Origin: Palsa-189 sp963803735 | Lineage (GTDB): Bacteria > Acidobacteriota > Terriglobia > Acidiferrales > UBA7541 | Length of the DNA: 64,000 nt | Assembly: GCA_963803735.1 (NCBI GenBank) | Contig: CAWDNV010000022.1 | Location: forward strand, 1-64,000 | Reading direction: 5' to 3' | Shown here: positions 45,024 to 56,071 of the stretch, piece after piece | Layout: each line of letters opens with the position of its first letter | How positions within the stretch are numbered: the first letter of the stretch is position 1 | Notes under the pieces: generated by a model | Told to the model about the DNA's origin: nothing | The model's database searches: none | Seen by the model: only the letters and a program-made list of their open reading frames with translations | Translations under genes and position numbers: made by a program

Positions 45024-46295
45024 ATGGCCGAGAGCACTGCGTTTGCAAAGAATCGTTTTATCGCCACACCTGAATTTGACCGAAATCTCGAACGTCTGGC
45101 CGAAGTCGCCGTAAGAGTCGGCCTGGGGATCGCGCCGGGGCAAGAGTTGGTGATGACCGCCACGCTCGATGCGGTTCCGCTGGCGCGGCTCATTACGGCG
45201 CATGCCTATAAAGCGGGCGCCTCGCTCGTCAGCACTTTATTGACCGACGAAGAACTGACGCTGCTGCGCTTTAACTATGCCCCAGACGCCAGCTTCGACG
45301 CGGCTCCAGCTTGGCTTTATGAAGGCATGGCACAGGCTTTCCGGAAGGGCTCGGCACGGCTGGCGATCACCGGCGACGATCCTTCTCTGCTCTCGCAGCA
45401 GGATCCGGAAAAAGTGAGCCGGATGAATCGCGCCACCTCCAAGGCATACCGGCCAGCGCTGGAGTTGATTGCCCGCCACGAGATCAACTGGACGATCGTG
45501 GCCTGCGCCACTCCTGCGTGGGCAGCCGCAGTATTTCCCAATCTGTCGCGAGACGAAGGGCTGGCCCGACTCTGGGAAGCGATCTTTGCCGCATCGCGCG
45601 CCGACCAGCCGGATCCGGTGGCGGCGTGGAAAAAGCACGATGCGGACTTGCATGCTCGGGCGGAACGGTTGAATGAGAAGCGCTATTCAGCATTGCATTT
45701 TCGCGGGCCTGGAACGGACTTGCGCGTCGGTCTGGCCGACGATCACCTCTGGCTGGGCGGCGGCACAACGGCCAGAAATGGGCGGTATTGCATTCCCAAT
45801 ATGCCAACCGAAGAGGTTTTCACGACACCGCATAAAGATCGGGTGGAAGGACGAGTGACCAGCACCAAGCCGCTGTCTCATCAGGGGACCATGATCGAAA
45901 ACATATCCGTGCGGTTTGAAGCCGGCCGGATTGTGGAGGCGCATGCGGCGCGCGGCGAGCAGGTCCTGCGGCGGATGATCGAGACGGACGAAGGGGCTCG
46001 GCGGCTGGGCGAAGTATCCCTGGTGCCGCACTCTTCGCCGATTGCGTCGAGCGGATTGCTCTTTATGAACACGCTTTTTGACGAAAACGCCGCCTGCCAT
46101 ATCGCTTTGGGGCAGGCCTACAGCACCTGCCTAAAAAATGGCGACAGCCTCACGCCGGAACAACTGGCGTCGCGCGGCGCAAACGAGAGTCTGATTCACG
46201 TCGACTGGATGATCGGATCGAATCACATCGACGTGGATGGGATCAGCGCAGAAGGAAATTCGATGCCTGTGATGCGCGCGGGCGAGTGGGTTTAG
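45024..46295 (+). CDS. M29-family aminopeptidase (AmpS/PepS-like)
   Basis: 423 residues. The family pattern is clear: VGLGIAPGQELVMTATLDAV near the N-terminus, GTDLRVGLADDHLWLGG, the metal Glu region NMPTEEVFTTPHKDRVEG, and the C-terminal HIALGQAYSTCLKNG and LIHVDWMIGSNHIDVDG with metal His and Asp. M29 enzymes release N-terminal amino acids with two metal ions and are cytosolic, which fits the lack of a signal peptide. The HtrA gene starts within about 40 bp after the stop. Confidence 0.9.
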   Translation: MAESTAFAKNRFIATPEFDRNLERLAEVAVRVGLGIAPGQELVMTATLDAVPLARLITAHAYKAGASLVSTLLTDEELTLLRFNYAPDASFDAAPAWLYEGMAQAFRKGSARLAITGDDPSLLSQQDPEKVSRMNRATSKAYRPALELIARHEINWTIVACATPAWAAAVFPNLSRDEGLARLWEAIFAASRADQPDPVAAWKKHDADLHARAERLNEKRYSALHFRGPGTDLRVGLADDHLWLGGGTTARNGRYCIPNMPTEEVFTTPHKDRVEGRVTSTKPLSHQGTMIENISVRFEAGRIVEAHAARGEQVLRRMIETDEGARRLGEVSLVPHSSPIASSGLLFMNTLFDENAACHIALGQAYSTCLKNGDSLTPEQLASRGANESLIHVDWMIGSNHIDVDGISAEGNSMPVMRAGEWV

Positions 46296-46333
46296 CTTCG
46301 AACCTTATGGCAACGTACGGAATGGGTGAACTC

Positions 46334-47794
46334 ATGAACGCCATATGTAGAGACGGCAAGAAGCGATTCACAAAACGAAATGCAGGCATGTTGTTTCTAG
46401 GAATTGCCTCACTCTTGTCGTCTGGCAGCATAGCGGCGCAAACCCCGCAAAAGGCGCCTGCAACCGATGCCTTGCATCAACTGAATGCTTCGATCGAAGC
46501 CTTGATTCAGCGCGTGTCTCCGGCTGTCGTACAAATCATTGTTACCGGTTACGGCTCGACGGAGCAGAGCGATCGTGGGCAGACGAGTGTGGTCATTGGG
46601 AGGCAGCGAGCCATCGGTTCGGGAGTAATCGTCGATGCCGAGGGATATATCGTTACGAATGCGCATGTTTTGAATGGCGCGGAAAAAATCGAAGTGTTCG
46701 TGCCGCCCCAACCCGGAACGACTGGGAAGGTCGATGCGAATTACGGGCCCCAAGGAAAAAGCTACCAAGGTCGCATCGTCGGAGTGACGCGAGAGCTCGA
46801 TCTTGCCGTAATCAAGATCGAAGCGCATGGCTTGCCAGCGCTATCGCTCGGCAAGCCTGGCCTGCCGGCCCAGGGCGAAATGGTGTTTGCTTTCGGCAGT
46901 CCGGAAGGGCTCCGGAATACGGTGACAATGGGTGTGGTGAGCGCAGTGGCACGCCAACCCGATCCGGATAGTCCGCTCGTCTACGTCCAAACAGACACGC
47001 CCATCAATCCGGGCAACAGCGGTGGCCCGCTGGTGGATGCAGACGGCAATCTCGTGGGAATCAACACCTTTATTTTTTCCACCTCGGGCGGCAATCAGGG
47101 CCTGGGCTTTGCCATACCCGCCGGGGTGGTGGCATTTGCATATCCACAACTTCTGAAGTATGGCCATATTCATCAACCTGAAATCGGGGTGATCGTTCAA
47201 ACGATCACGCCAGAATTGGCGGAGGGATTACATCTGAAGAGGGATTTCGGGGTGATTATATCCGACGTCGTGCCCGGCAGCCCCGCGGAGAGCGCAGGAT
47301 TAAAAATTCAGGACATCATCATAAGCGTGGACGGCGCACCGACAGCAAGCCTGCCTCTATTTACTAACAGCCTCTACATGCACGGAGCCGGCGAGCGTGT
47401 GAATCTGCAGATCCTGCGGGGCTCCGACCAAGTGCAGTTACAGGTCCCGCTCATGGAGCGGCCACACAAAACGGACAATCTGACGGACTTGGTCGACCCG
47501 GAGAAAAACCTTGTCAGGCGCCTAGGTATTCTGGCAATTGAGCTCGATCTGAATCTAGCCCAGTCGTTGCCGGATTTACGTATTCCTACGGGCGTTATCG
47601 TGGCAGCCAAAACTCTGGGGGCGCAGCAAGAGGTTCCGCTTCAAAGCGGGGACGTCATCCACGCGTTCAACGGAACGACCATTACTACTTTGGACGGGTT
47701 ACGCGAAGCCTTGACACAGCTGAAACCTGGAGACCCGATCGCGCTACTGGTTGAGCGCTACGGTCAGCTGCAATATGTCTCATTCCTGCTTTAG
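46334..47794 (+). CDS. Periplasmic HtrA-type serine protease with PDZ domains
   Basis: About 486 residues from ATG 46334; ATG 46307 and 46322 are alternatives, and none has a strong ribosome site. A signal peptide follows (MLFLGIASLLSSGSIAAQ). Trypsin-like domain with catalytic His (TNAHVL), Asp (LDLAVIKI) and Ser (NPGNSGGPLV). Two PDZ domains follow (VPGSPAESAGLKIQDIIISV, and PLQSGDVIHAFNGTTITTL). Probable envelope protein quality control or signalling. Differs from the longer DegP-like gene at 57127; both are in one window. Confidence 0.87.
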   Translation: MNAICRDGKKRFTKRNAGMLFLGIASLLSSGSIAAQTPQKAPATDALHQLNASIEALIQRVSPAVVQIIVTGYGSTEQSDRGQTSVVIGRQRAIGSGVIVDAEGYIVTNAHVLNGAEKIEVFVPPQPGTTGKVDANYGPQGKSYQGRIVGVTRELDLAVIKIEAHGLPALSLGKPGLPAQGEMVFAFGSPEGLRNTVTMGVVSAVARQPDPDSPLVYVQTDTPINPGNSGGPLVDADGNLVGINTFIFSTSGGNQGLGFAIPAGVVAFAYPQLLKYGHIHQPEIGVIVQTITPELAEGLHLKRDFGVIISDVVPGSPAESAGLKIQDIIISVDGAPTASLPLFTNSLYMHGAGERVNLQILRGSDQVQLQVPLMERPHKTDNLTDLVDPEKNLVRRLGILAIELDLNLAQSLPDLRIPTGVIVAAKTLGAQQEVPLQSGDVIHAFNGTTITTLDGLREALTQLKPGDPIALLVERYGQLQYVSFLL

Positions 47795-47828
47795 AAAACG
47801 CTGAGCTAAATCACCCTCGGTTAGGACG

Positions 47829-48923
47829 CTAGGGCCTGAGGCCGGGGATATTTACCCGGACGCGCCAGAGATTCTTGGCACTGACGAGATACAACGTCTT
47901 GTCATCGGGATCGCCGAACGCAAGATTGGCGAACCGGATTCCCTCGGGAGCGGGGACTTTACCCAGGCGTTTTCCCGCGGGCGAAACAATCCACAAGCCG
48001 CCTGTGGCTGCGGTGTAGACATTGCCCTGGCGATCGACGCGGACGCCATCCGGTCCACCCAAACCTTTTTCGCCGGCCAGATCCAGGAACAGGCGGCCAT
48101 TCTTCACGCTATCGTCGGGCTGGACGTCATAGGCAAAAATCTGCTTGAACATCGGGGCGTTGGTTACGTACAGGGTTTTTTCGTCCGGAGAAAGCGCGAT
48201 CCCATTGGGCGGGGCGCCGCCGGGTTCTTTGTCCAGCAGGGTCACCTTGCCGGATTTTACGAAGTAGAAAGCGTGGAAGGGCAATTCCTTTTGTGGACTA
48301 TTCTCTCCGCCGAGACACCCTGAGGGACCATCGGTGAAGTAGACGGCTCCATCGGATTTGCCGACGATGTCATTGGGGCATCCCAGGCGCTTCCCTTCGT
48401 AACGGTCGGCCAAAATGGTGCGGTCGCCGTTTTTCTCGACCCGTTCGACGGCGCGATCTCCATTGGCGTCGATGAGCAGCCGATGCTGGCGATCAAGCGT
48501 GAGACCATTGCTGCCACGAAGCGGCGCTCCGCTGGAATCCGTTGCTCCGACTTTGGACGCGTCCTTATAGCCGGCATGTTCGAGGAATACGGTCAGCTTT
48601 CCTGTTGGCGCGCAGGGAGACTTCGCACAGTCGGGCGCCCACTTATAGATGCGATTTGCAGGAACGTCACTAAAGAGAAGATATCCCGGCTTGCCCTCCG
48701 AAACCCAGACGGGCCCTTCGCCGCCCTGAAAGCCTTCGGCAGGAAGCATCTCCAGCTTGGCATCTGGGGAAAGAATCGCATTCAGGGCAGGATCAAATCG
48801 CACCACATCTGTTGAGCTGGGGGTTGCGCCTGGCGTTGCACTTGGCACTTGTGCCCGGGAAAAGACTGCGACAATCGCAAGCAGCAACGAGGAATACAAC
48901 AGGAATCGGACAAGCCGGTTCAT
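47829..48923 (-). CDS. Exported SMP-30/gluconolactonase-like protein
   Basis: 364 residues from ATG 48923 with AAGGAG 9 bases upstream. Signal peptide (FLLYSSLLLAIVAVFSRAQ). Six-bladed propeller of the SMP-30/gluconolactonase/LRE group: GGEGPVWVSEGKPGYLLFSD (metal Glu), LDRQHRLLIDANGD, RLGCPNDIVGKSDGAVYFTD (metal Asn-Asp), PNGIALSPDEKTLYVTN (metal Asn-Asp). Such enzymes hydrolyse lactones with a divalent metal. An 18-bp tandem repeat carrying extra ribosome-site-like sequence precedes the start. It follows the unknown exported gene at 60 bp. Confidence 0.85.
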   Translation of the reverse strand: MNRLVRFLLYSSLLLAIVAVFSRAQVPSATPGATPSSTDVVRFDPALNAILSPDAKLEMLPAEGFQGGEGPVWVSEGKPGYLLFSDVPANRIYKWAPDCAKSPCAPTGKLTVFLEHAGYKDASKVGATDSSGAPLRGSNGLTLDRQHRLLIDANGDRAVERVEKNGDRTILADRYEGKRLGCPNDIVGKSDGAVYFTDGPSGCLGGENSPQKELPFHAFYFVKSGKVTLLDKEPGGAPPNGIALSPDEKTLYVTNAPMFKQIFAYDVQPDDSVKNGRLFLDLAGEKGLGGPDGVRVDRQGNVYTAATGGLWIVSPAGKRLGKVPAPEGIRFANLAFGDPDDKTLYLVSAKNLWRVRVNIPGLRP

Positions 48924-48935
48924 ATTTATGTGCTC

Positions 48936-48983
48936 CTTGAGAATCGAGTCATCCTTGAGAATCGACACATTCTTGAGAATCGA
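48936..48983. repeat. 18-bp tandem repeat with ribosome-site-like units
   Basis: The 12-mer CTTGAGAATCGA occurs at 48936, 48954 and 48972, an exact 18-bp period. On the minus strand each unit reads TCGATTCTCAAGGA or close, so the copy nearest the lactonase start supplies its ribosome site (AAGGAG). Loss or gain of a unit would shift that site by 18 bases and keep any in-frame leader. Confidence 0.75.
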
Positions 48984-49985
48984 CTAATGGCTGCTCGCGA
49001 TAGCGCTGGGGTGTTCGCGGCGAAGAATGGCGATGGCTTCGTCAAGCGAAGCGATGTGACGGTAGTCGCTGGCGTCCATCCGTGCATACCCGCTCAACGC
49101 GCCGAATAGAAGCTTGCGGCCCTGGTAATCGTACGAATACTGCACCGGTTCCCAGATACCGGATGCTACCTCCTGCTGCCGCAGACTGGCCTGCGCACCG
49201 CGATCAATTTTGACGATCAGACCCGCTGCAATGGAAACGTCATCCCTAAGGCTGGCATCAATGCGAACGACCTGCCTATTCGCTTCGTCTACCCAAACCC
49301 TTCCCACGATGTGGGCATAGACAATCGCAAAAAGTTTTGAAGACTTGAAGGAAGGATCGGGCTCGAAAGAGAATTCGAGAATGCCACGACCGTCCTGCTC
49401 CGTGCGGCCTACCCAATGAAAACGGAAGGCGTGGGCCACGGCATCAACCATTTCATATCGGTCTTGATACCGGGCGTGCTCGCGACGATCCTGGCGGTCG
49501 TCATCTTCTTCCTTTGCGTTCAGAACGTCAGTTTCGGAGTCTTTTGTTAGCGACTGTGCGGCCTGACGCCAGCGCTCTTCGAGACTGGCGGGGTCGGCCG
49601 GTTTTCCATCGCGTTCCAATTCGACGCGAATGCGACGATCGCCTGCGGGAATAACTTCGGTGGTCCACTCGGTTGCAACTGGAGCCTTGCCGCGCTGACT
49701 GACAATGCGTTCTTTCCGCTCGAATTGCGCCAGGGCGAGGTCATTGCGGTGCTGATTCTCGATGGCGCGATTCAGCAGCGCCTGAATCTGCCTCGGCGAG
49801 GGCGGCGCGTTCCAGGGCGGAAGATCCGCTGCCGAAGGATTAGCTACCGCGGCATGGGCGGGTGTTTGTTGCTGCGCCAGAGCCACGGTAGCCGCTAAAA
49901 GCGCAAGCGGCGCGAGAAGAGCGAGGGTAACAGTGGCAACAGTGGCATGCTGCTTTTGTTTCATGGTCTGCGCGTTGGGTTCCAT
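48984..49985 (-). CDS. Exported protein of unknown function, LolA-like beta pattern
   Basis: 333 residues. Signal peptide (residues about 15-38, rich in Ala and Leu), an Ala/Pro linker, then a domain of alternating strands (VEWTTEVIPAGDRRIRVEL-like region, FRFHWVGRTEQDGRGILEFS, RVWVDEANRQVVRIDASL, WEPVQYSYDYQGRKLLFGAL) that recalls outer-membrane lipoprotein carrier or sorting domains. No catalytic motif. The stop codon lies at the edge of the 18-bp tandem repeat, and the lactonase gene follows on the same strand. Confidence 0.65.
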   Translation of the reverse strand: MEPNAQTMKQKQHATVATVTLALLAPLALLAATVALAQQQTPAHAAVANPSAADLPPWNAPPSPRQIQALLNRAIENQHRNDLALAQFERKERIVSQRGKAPVATEWTTEVIPAGDRRIRVELERDGKPADPASLEERWRQAAQSLTKDSETDVLNAKEEDDDRQDRREHARYQDRYEMVDAVAHAFRFHWVGRTEQDGRGILEFSFEPDPSFKSSKLFAIVYAHIVGRVWVDEANRQVVRIDASLRDDVSIAAGLIVKIDRGAQASLRQQEVASGIWEPVQYSYDYQGRKLLFGALSGYARMDASDYRHIASLDEAIAILRREHPSAIASSH

Positions 49986-50122
49986 TATCTTGATTTTTCA
50001 GTGCGGGGTCTAGCAGAGGGAGACGGTCGTTAAATGGTCACGGACGCTTAGCCCATCATCGGGACGTGCTGAGGACATTTGTGGCGAATCCCGAAGGCCG
50101 TCAAGTGCCTTCAGCGAAGGCT

Positions 50123-50698
50123 TCAGCGGTCGTACACGGGAAGGGAGGAACCGGTATCGAGATCGAGTCCCAGTTGCAACTTGGCGGCGTCAGACATGCG
50201 GCTGGGAGTCCAGGGCGGATCGAAGACGATCTGCGCGTGGACTTCTCTTACTTCGGGCAACTGCAAGAGCTTGCTTTCGATATCGGAACGGAGAACGTCT
50301 CCCATACCGCAGCCTGGGGCGGTCATGGCCATTTTAATTTCGATTCTGTGGCCGCCGGCTTCCGCTGGTGCGATCTGGCAGGAGTAGACGAGCCCCAGAT
50401 CCACGATGTTGACTGGAATTTCCGGATCGAAAACCGTTTTCAGCCGATCCCAGACCAGTTTTTCGCTGAATTGGGCGGGCGCCGCCTGCGCTTCGCTTGG
50501 TTGCGGCGTGAAGCCCAGCGCATCGGCATTCTTGGCTTCGATGCGCATCATGGAGCCACGTTCGGTGGAGACTGTGTAGGTGCCGCCGAGCGACTGCATG
50601 ACTCTTACTTTGGTTCCTGCGGGAAGGATCTGTGTGCCGCCGTAGGGCACTTCGGTGGCTTCACAGTCGCGGGTTAGTTCAATGACATTGTCTTGCAT
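50123..50698 (-). CDS. sufT: SufT-family Fe-S assembly protein (DUF59)
   Basis: 191 residues. The MIP18/DUF59 domain is at 80-180: VFDPEIPVNIVDLGLVYSCQ and MTAPGCGMGDVLRSDIESKL, with the reactive Cys in APGCGMG. An N-terminal SufT extension is present (LTRDCEATEVPYGGTQILPAG). SufT acts in maturation of Fe-S proteins. Last gene of the SUF operon, 16 bp after sufU. Confidence 0.92.
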   Translation of the reverse strand: MQDNVIELTRDCEATEVPYGGTQILPAGTKVRVMQSLGGTYTVSTERGSMMRIEAKNADALGFTPQPSEAQAAPAQFSEKLVWDRLKTVFDPEIPVNIVDLGLVYSCQIAPAEAGGHRIEIKMAMTAPGCGMGDVLRSDIESKLLQLPEVREVHAQIVFDPPWTPSRMSDAAKLQLGLDLDTGSSLPVYDR

Positions 50699-50714
50699 CG
50701 GGGTCTCTACTGTT

Positions 50715-51164
50715 CTATTCGGTCGAAACGGCGTGCGCCTCGCCTTGCAGCGCCGCGCGCAAAGCGTGCCACGCGAGAGTCGCGCACTTCACGCGAACGG
50801 GATACTCCGAAACTCCCGCGAACGCCTCGAGCTTCCCGAGGTCATCGTGCGATTCGGTTCCGTTTTTGCCCGTCACTACGTGGTGGAATTTCTGGAACAA
50901 CTCTTCGGCTTCTTCGGTGCGCTTGCCTTTCACTGCTTGCGTCATCATAGACGCAGACGCTTTGGAAATGGCGCAACCGGAGCCTTGGAAGGAGATATCG
51001 CGAATCTGGCCGTCTCCGATTTCGAGATAAACCGTGAAATGATCGCCGCAGAGCGGATTGAAACCTTCGGCCTTGCGATTGGCGGCTTCAAGCATGCGGT
51101 AATTCCGCGGACGCTTGCTGTGCTCCAGGATGATGTCTTGATATAGATCGCCCAGTTCAGCCAT
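50715..51164 (-). CDS. sufU: SufU-type Fe-S scaffold/sulfur acceptor
   Basis: 149 residues. Conserved Cys residues in NPLCGDHFTVYLEI, FQGSGCAISKASASMM and VRVKCATLAWHAL match SufU/IscU, and the insertion typical of SufU (KGKRTEEAEELFQKFHHVVT) is present. SufU accepts sulfur from SufS, usually with zinc at the Cys site. The start shares one base with the sufS stop (TGATG). Confidence 0.92.
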   Translation of the reverse strand: MAELGDLYQDIILEHSKRPRNYRMLEAANRKAEGFNPLCGDHFTVYLEIGDGQIRDISFQGSGCAISKASASMMTQAVKGKRTEEAEELFQKFHHVVTGKNGTESHDDLGKLEAFAGVSEYPVRVKCATLAWHALRAALQGEAHAVSTE

Positions 51165-52432
51165 CAGGCAAAAACCTCTCTGACTTTTTCAATGCCACGC
51201 ACGAGCGCGTCCATTTCCTCGACGGTGTTGTAGAGCGCGAGAGACGCGCGTGCCGTGGCCGGCACGCCAAAACGTTCCATCAACGGCTGGGCGCAGTGGT
51301 GACCCGTGCGAATGGCGATGCCTTCCTGGTCCAGAATCGTGCCCACGTCGTGGGGATGAATGCCTTCGAGCACGAAAGAAAGGATGCCTTCCTTTTCTTT
51401 CGCTGTGCCCACAAGACGCAGGCCGGGAATCTCCAGCAAACGCCTGGTGCCATAGGCGAGAACCTGCTTCTCGTGCCGGGCAATCCGGTCGAGGCCGACG
51501 GAGTTGACGTAATCCAGCGCAGCGCCTAGTCCGATGGCGCCGGAGACGTGCGGCGTGCCCGCTTCGAATTTGTAGGGCAGACGATTGTATAAAGTCTTTT
51601 CGAATGTGACCGAGCTGATCATGTCCCCGCCGCCTTGATAGGGCGGCATGGCTTCGAGCAGTTCGGCCTTGCCGTACAAAATGCCGATGCCTGTGGGCGC
51701 ATAGATCTTGTGGCCGGAGAAGGCGTAGAAATCGCAATCGATGGCGCGCACGTCCACGGGCATGTGCGGAACAGCCTGTGCTCCATCCAAGAGCACGCGA
51801 GCATTCACACGGCGAGCGGCCTCAACGATTTTGCGCACCGGATTCACCGTTCCCAGCGCATTCGACATGTGGGACATGGCGACTAGCTTCGTCTTCGGTC
51901 CGAGCAGCTTTTCGAATTCGTCAAACAAAAGCTCGCCCGCATCGTTGACTGGAGCAACTCGCAGATTCGCACCCTGCTGCTCGCAAAGAATCTGCCACGG
52001 GACGATATTGGAGTGATGCTCCATGGCGGAGATAAGGATCTCGTCTCCGCTCCGAATGTTGGCGCGTCCCCACGTCTGGGCCACGAGGTTGATGCCCTCG
52101 GTGGCTCCGCGCACGAATATAATTTCCCGAGGATCGGCGGCGTTCAGAAACCGCTGCACGGTCGCGCGCGCTTCCTCGTAACTTGCCGTAGCCTCTTCAG
52201 AAAGAGTGTGCACGCCGCGATGAATATTGGAATTTTGCGCGGTGTAGTAGTAGATCAAGGAATCGACGACGGCCTGCGGCTTTTGTGTGGTGGCGGCGTT
52301 ATCGAGATAGACGAGCGGCTTATTGTGAATTTTTCGTGCCAGGATCGGAAAATCGGCACGCACTTTATTCACATCGAAATCCGGCTGCACGGCCGCCTGC
52401 GGCCGAAGAGCCGTGTTTGCGGCAGGGGTCAT
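51164..52432 (-). CDS. sufS: SufS-type cysteine desulfurase
   Basis: 422 residues from ATG 52432, which overlaps the sufD stop as ATGA. PLP-dependent class V aminotransferase fold: PLVYLDNAATTQKP, FSGHKIYAPTGIG (PLP Lys), RTGHHCAQPLMERFG (catalytic Cys). Mobilises sulfur from cysteine for cluster assembly in the cytoplasm. Normal length. Partner sufU follows. Confidence 0.95.
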   Translation of the reverse strand: MTPAANTALRPQAAVQPDFDVNKVRADFPILARKIHNKPLVYLDNAATTQKPQAVVDSLIYYYTAQNSNIHRGVHTLSEEATASYEEARATVQRFLNAADPREIIFVRGATEGINLVAQTWGRANIRSGDEILISAMEHHSNIVPWQILCEQQGANLRVAPVNDAGELLFDEFEKLLGPKTKLVAMSHMSNALGTVNPVRKIVEAARRVNARVLLDGAQAVPHMPVDVRAIDCDFYAFSGHKIYAPTGIGILYGKAELLEAMPPYQGGGDMISSVTFEKTLYNRLPYKFEAGTPHVSGAIGLGAALDYVNSVGLDRIARHEKQVLAYGTRRLLEIPGLRLVGTAKEKEGILSFVLEGIHPHDVGTILDQEGIAIRTGHHCAQPLMERFGVPATARASLALYNTVEEMDALVRGIEKVREVFA

Positions 52433-53820
52433 CCCACTTCCTCCCAACGTCTGGCGACTTCACCGGCAGGCGCGCTCTTACCGTTGGTCGAGGCAGAGGT
52501 CCCGGGCAACCAACCCTGAACCAGGTCCCGCAGGTAATCGCGGACCGGTGCGGACTTCATGCGATCCAGGCACTCATTGGCAAAGGCGAGCAGCAGCAAG
52601 CTGCGAGCTTCAGTTTCCTCGATGCCACGCGAGCGCATGTAGAAGAGCGCATTTTCTTCGACTTGGCCAATGGTGGCGCCGTGGGTACATTTCACGTCGT
52701 CGGCGTAAATTTCCAGCTGCGGCTTGGTGTCAATTTGGGCGTCATCGGAGAGCAGTAAATTACGGTTGGTTTGTTTCGCGTCGGTCTTTTGCGCGTCTTT
52801 GTGAACGATGATGCGCCCGTGGAACACGCCGTGCGAATGGCCATCGAGAATACCGTTGTAGAACTGGCGGCTGCCGCAATGCGGGCTGGCGTGTTCAACC
52901 AGCATGTAATTATCCATGTGCTGGCGGCCGTTGCCGATAAAGAGCCCGTTAATGAGACATTCGCCGCCTTCGCCGGCCAGCACCGGATGGATGTTGTTGC
53001 GAACGAGGCCACCGCCGAGAAGGACCGAATGCGAACTCACGTTCGAACTGCGCGCCTGCTGGCTACGCAGCGTCGAGACGTTAAAGACCTGCCGATCCTC
53101 GCGCTCGATCATGTAATGCGAAATGACGGCATCTTCGCCCGCGACCAATTCCGTCACGACATTGGAGAAGGAAACGCCGCTGCCCAGCGAGACGTAATCT
53201 TCCACGATGCTGGCTTCGGTGGCATTTTCCGCCACGATCAGATTGCGCGGATTGGTCATTTCCGGATCGTTGCCGGGAAGGGAGATGAACAAAATGCAGA
53301 TGGGAGCTTCGAGGACGGTCCCGCGCGGCAGGTAAACATAGGCGCCGTCTTCAATGAAGGCTGTATTCAGCGCGGAGAAGGCATCGCGTTCGATGTTGAG
53401 GTACCGGCCGAGGTGCGGTTCAAGCGACGCCACATCCTGGGCAATCGCTTGGGCCAGGCTCCCGGCGCGCACGCCCGGCGGCAAATTGCCCAAGTCCGAC
53501 AATTCGGAAGCAAACCGGCCGTTGAGGAAGACGAGCTGACAGGCTGCACCGGGAATCCGACAGGCGTCCAGCGTGTCGCTGTAAGTTGCTTCGGATCGGC
53601 GCGCGTCGCGTGCGAGCTGAAAAGGCGTTTGGGCAATGGCGTTCACGTTTGTGAAGCGCCAATCCTCATTCTTCGTGGTCGGGAAACCAACTTCGCAGAA
53701 ACGCGCAAAGCCACGCTCGCGCAACCCGCACAGCCACGCAGGCTGGCGCGAGGCGTTGGCACCAAGCGTGTGGTATGCGTCCAGATAGTTTCGAAGCCGT
53801 TCTGTTGCCGCGGTGGCCAT
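52429..53820 (-). CDS. sufD: SufD, Fe-S assembly scaffold component
   Basis: 463 residues. ATG 53820 with GAGGA upstream. The SufBD core is visible in the C-terminal half: VSSHSVLLGGGLVRNNIHPV, HSHGVFHGRIIVHKDAQKTD, CTHGATIGQVEENALFYMRS, with the conserved His. SufB, SufC and SufD form the scaffold complex that builds clusters. Spaced 25 bp after sufC. Confidence 0.94.
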   Translation of the reverse strand: MATAATERLRNYLDAYHTLGANASRQPAWLCGLRERGFARFCEVGFPTTKNEDWRFTNVNAIAQTPFQLARDARRSEATYSDTLDACRIPGAACQLVFLNGRFASELSDLGNLPPGVRAGSLAQAIAQDVASLEPHLGRYLNIERDAFSALNTAFIEDGAYVYLPRGTVLEAPICILFISLPGNDPEMTNPRNLIVAENATEASIVEDYVSLGSGVSFSNVVTELVAGEDAVISHYMIEREDRQVFNVSTLRSQQARSSNVSSHSVLLGGGLVRNNIHPVLAGEGGECLINGLFIGNGRQHMDNYMLVEHASPHCGSRQFYNGILDGHSHGVFHGRIIVHKDAQKTDAKQTNRNLLLSDDAQIDTKPQLEIYADDVKCTHGATIGQVEENALFYMRSRGIEETEARSLLLLAFANECLDRMKSAPVRDYLRDLVQGWLPGTSASTNGKSAPAGEVARRWEEVG

Positions 53821-53845
53821 TCGACTGATCCTCGTTTAATGCGGT

Positions 53846-54610
53846 TTAACGCGCAGCGGCGGAGGCAGGTTCGGTCGAGGCGTAGCCCTTTGCCTCCAAC
53901 TCGAGCGCCAATTCCTTGCCGCCGGACTTCACGATTCTGCCGTCCACCAGCACGTGGACGTAGTCCGGAACGATGTAATCCAGGAGCCGCTGGTAGTGGG
54001 TGACGACAAGAATGGCGCGATCGGGGCTGCGCATCGCGTTGACTCCCTTGGCGACGATCTTTAGCGCGTCAATATCGAGCCCGGAGTCGGTTTCGTCGAG
54101 AATCGCCATCTTCGGCTCGAGAACGGCCATCTGCACGATCTCATTTCGCTTTTTCTCGCCGCCTGAAAAGCCTTCGTTGACCGGCCGGTTCAGGAAGCGC
54201 TCGTCCATTTCCAGCAATCGCATTTTCTCTTTCAGCAGCGGAAGGAAATCCATGGCATCGAGCTCTTCTTCGCCGCGGTACTTGCGGATGGCGTTCAACG
54301 CCGCGCGCAGGAAATACGCATTGCTGATCCCGGGAATCTCCACCGGATATTGAAAGGCCATGAACAAGCCTTCGCAGGCAGCCTCTTCGGGCTTCATCGC
54401 CAGAAGGTCTTTGCCGTTCAGTAGCACCTGACCGCGGGTAACTTCATACGCTTCGCGCCGTGCCAGCACTTGCGCCAGGGTGCTTTTGCCCGAGCCATTC
54501 GGTCCCATGATGGAGTGCATCTCGCCGGCCTTCACGGTCAAGTTCACTCCCTTGAGGATTTCGTGATTATGTATATTCGCGTGCAGGTCTTTGATTTCGA
54601 GTATGTTCAT
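53846..54610 (-). CDS. sufC: SufC, ABC-type ATPase of the SUF complex
   Basis: 254 residues. Walker A (GPNGSGKSTL), ABC signature (FSGGEKKRNEIVQ) and Walker B (MAILDETDSGLDID) are intact; as in SufC the region after Walker B reads DETDSGLD. It hydrolyses ATP to drive changes in SufBD. Starts 6 bp after sufB, so co-translated. Confidence 0.95.
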   Translation of the reverse strand: MNILEIKDLHANIHNHEILKGVNLTVKAGEMHSIMGPNGSGKSTLAQVLARREAYEVTRGQVLLNGKDLLAMKPEEAACEGLFMAFQYPVEIPGISNAYFLRAALNAIRKYRGEEELDAMDFLPLLKEKMRLLEMDERFLNRPVNEGFSGGEKKRNEIVQMAVLEPKMAILDETDSGLDIDALKIVAKGVNAMRSPDRAILVVTHYQRLLDYIVPDYVHVLVDGRIVKSGGKELALELEAKGYASTEPASAAAR

Positions 54611-54616
54611 GTCCCT

Positions 54617-56071
<1,455 letters not shown>

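Noticed and set aside
50066..50677. Plus-strand frame opposite sufT
   Set aside because: The minus strand encodes a complete SufT with DUF59 motifs and operon placement.
52771..54003. Plus-strand frame of 410 codons opposite sufD
   Set aside because: Antisense shadow of a well-supported SufD; no motif of its own.
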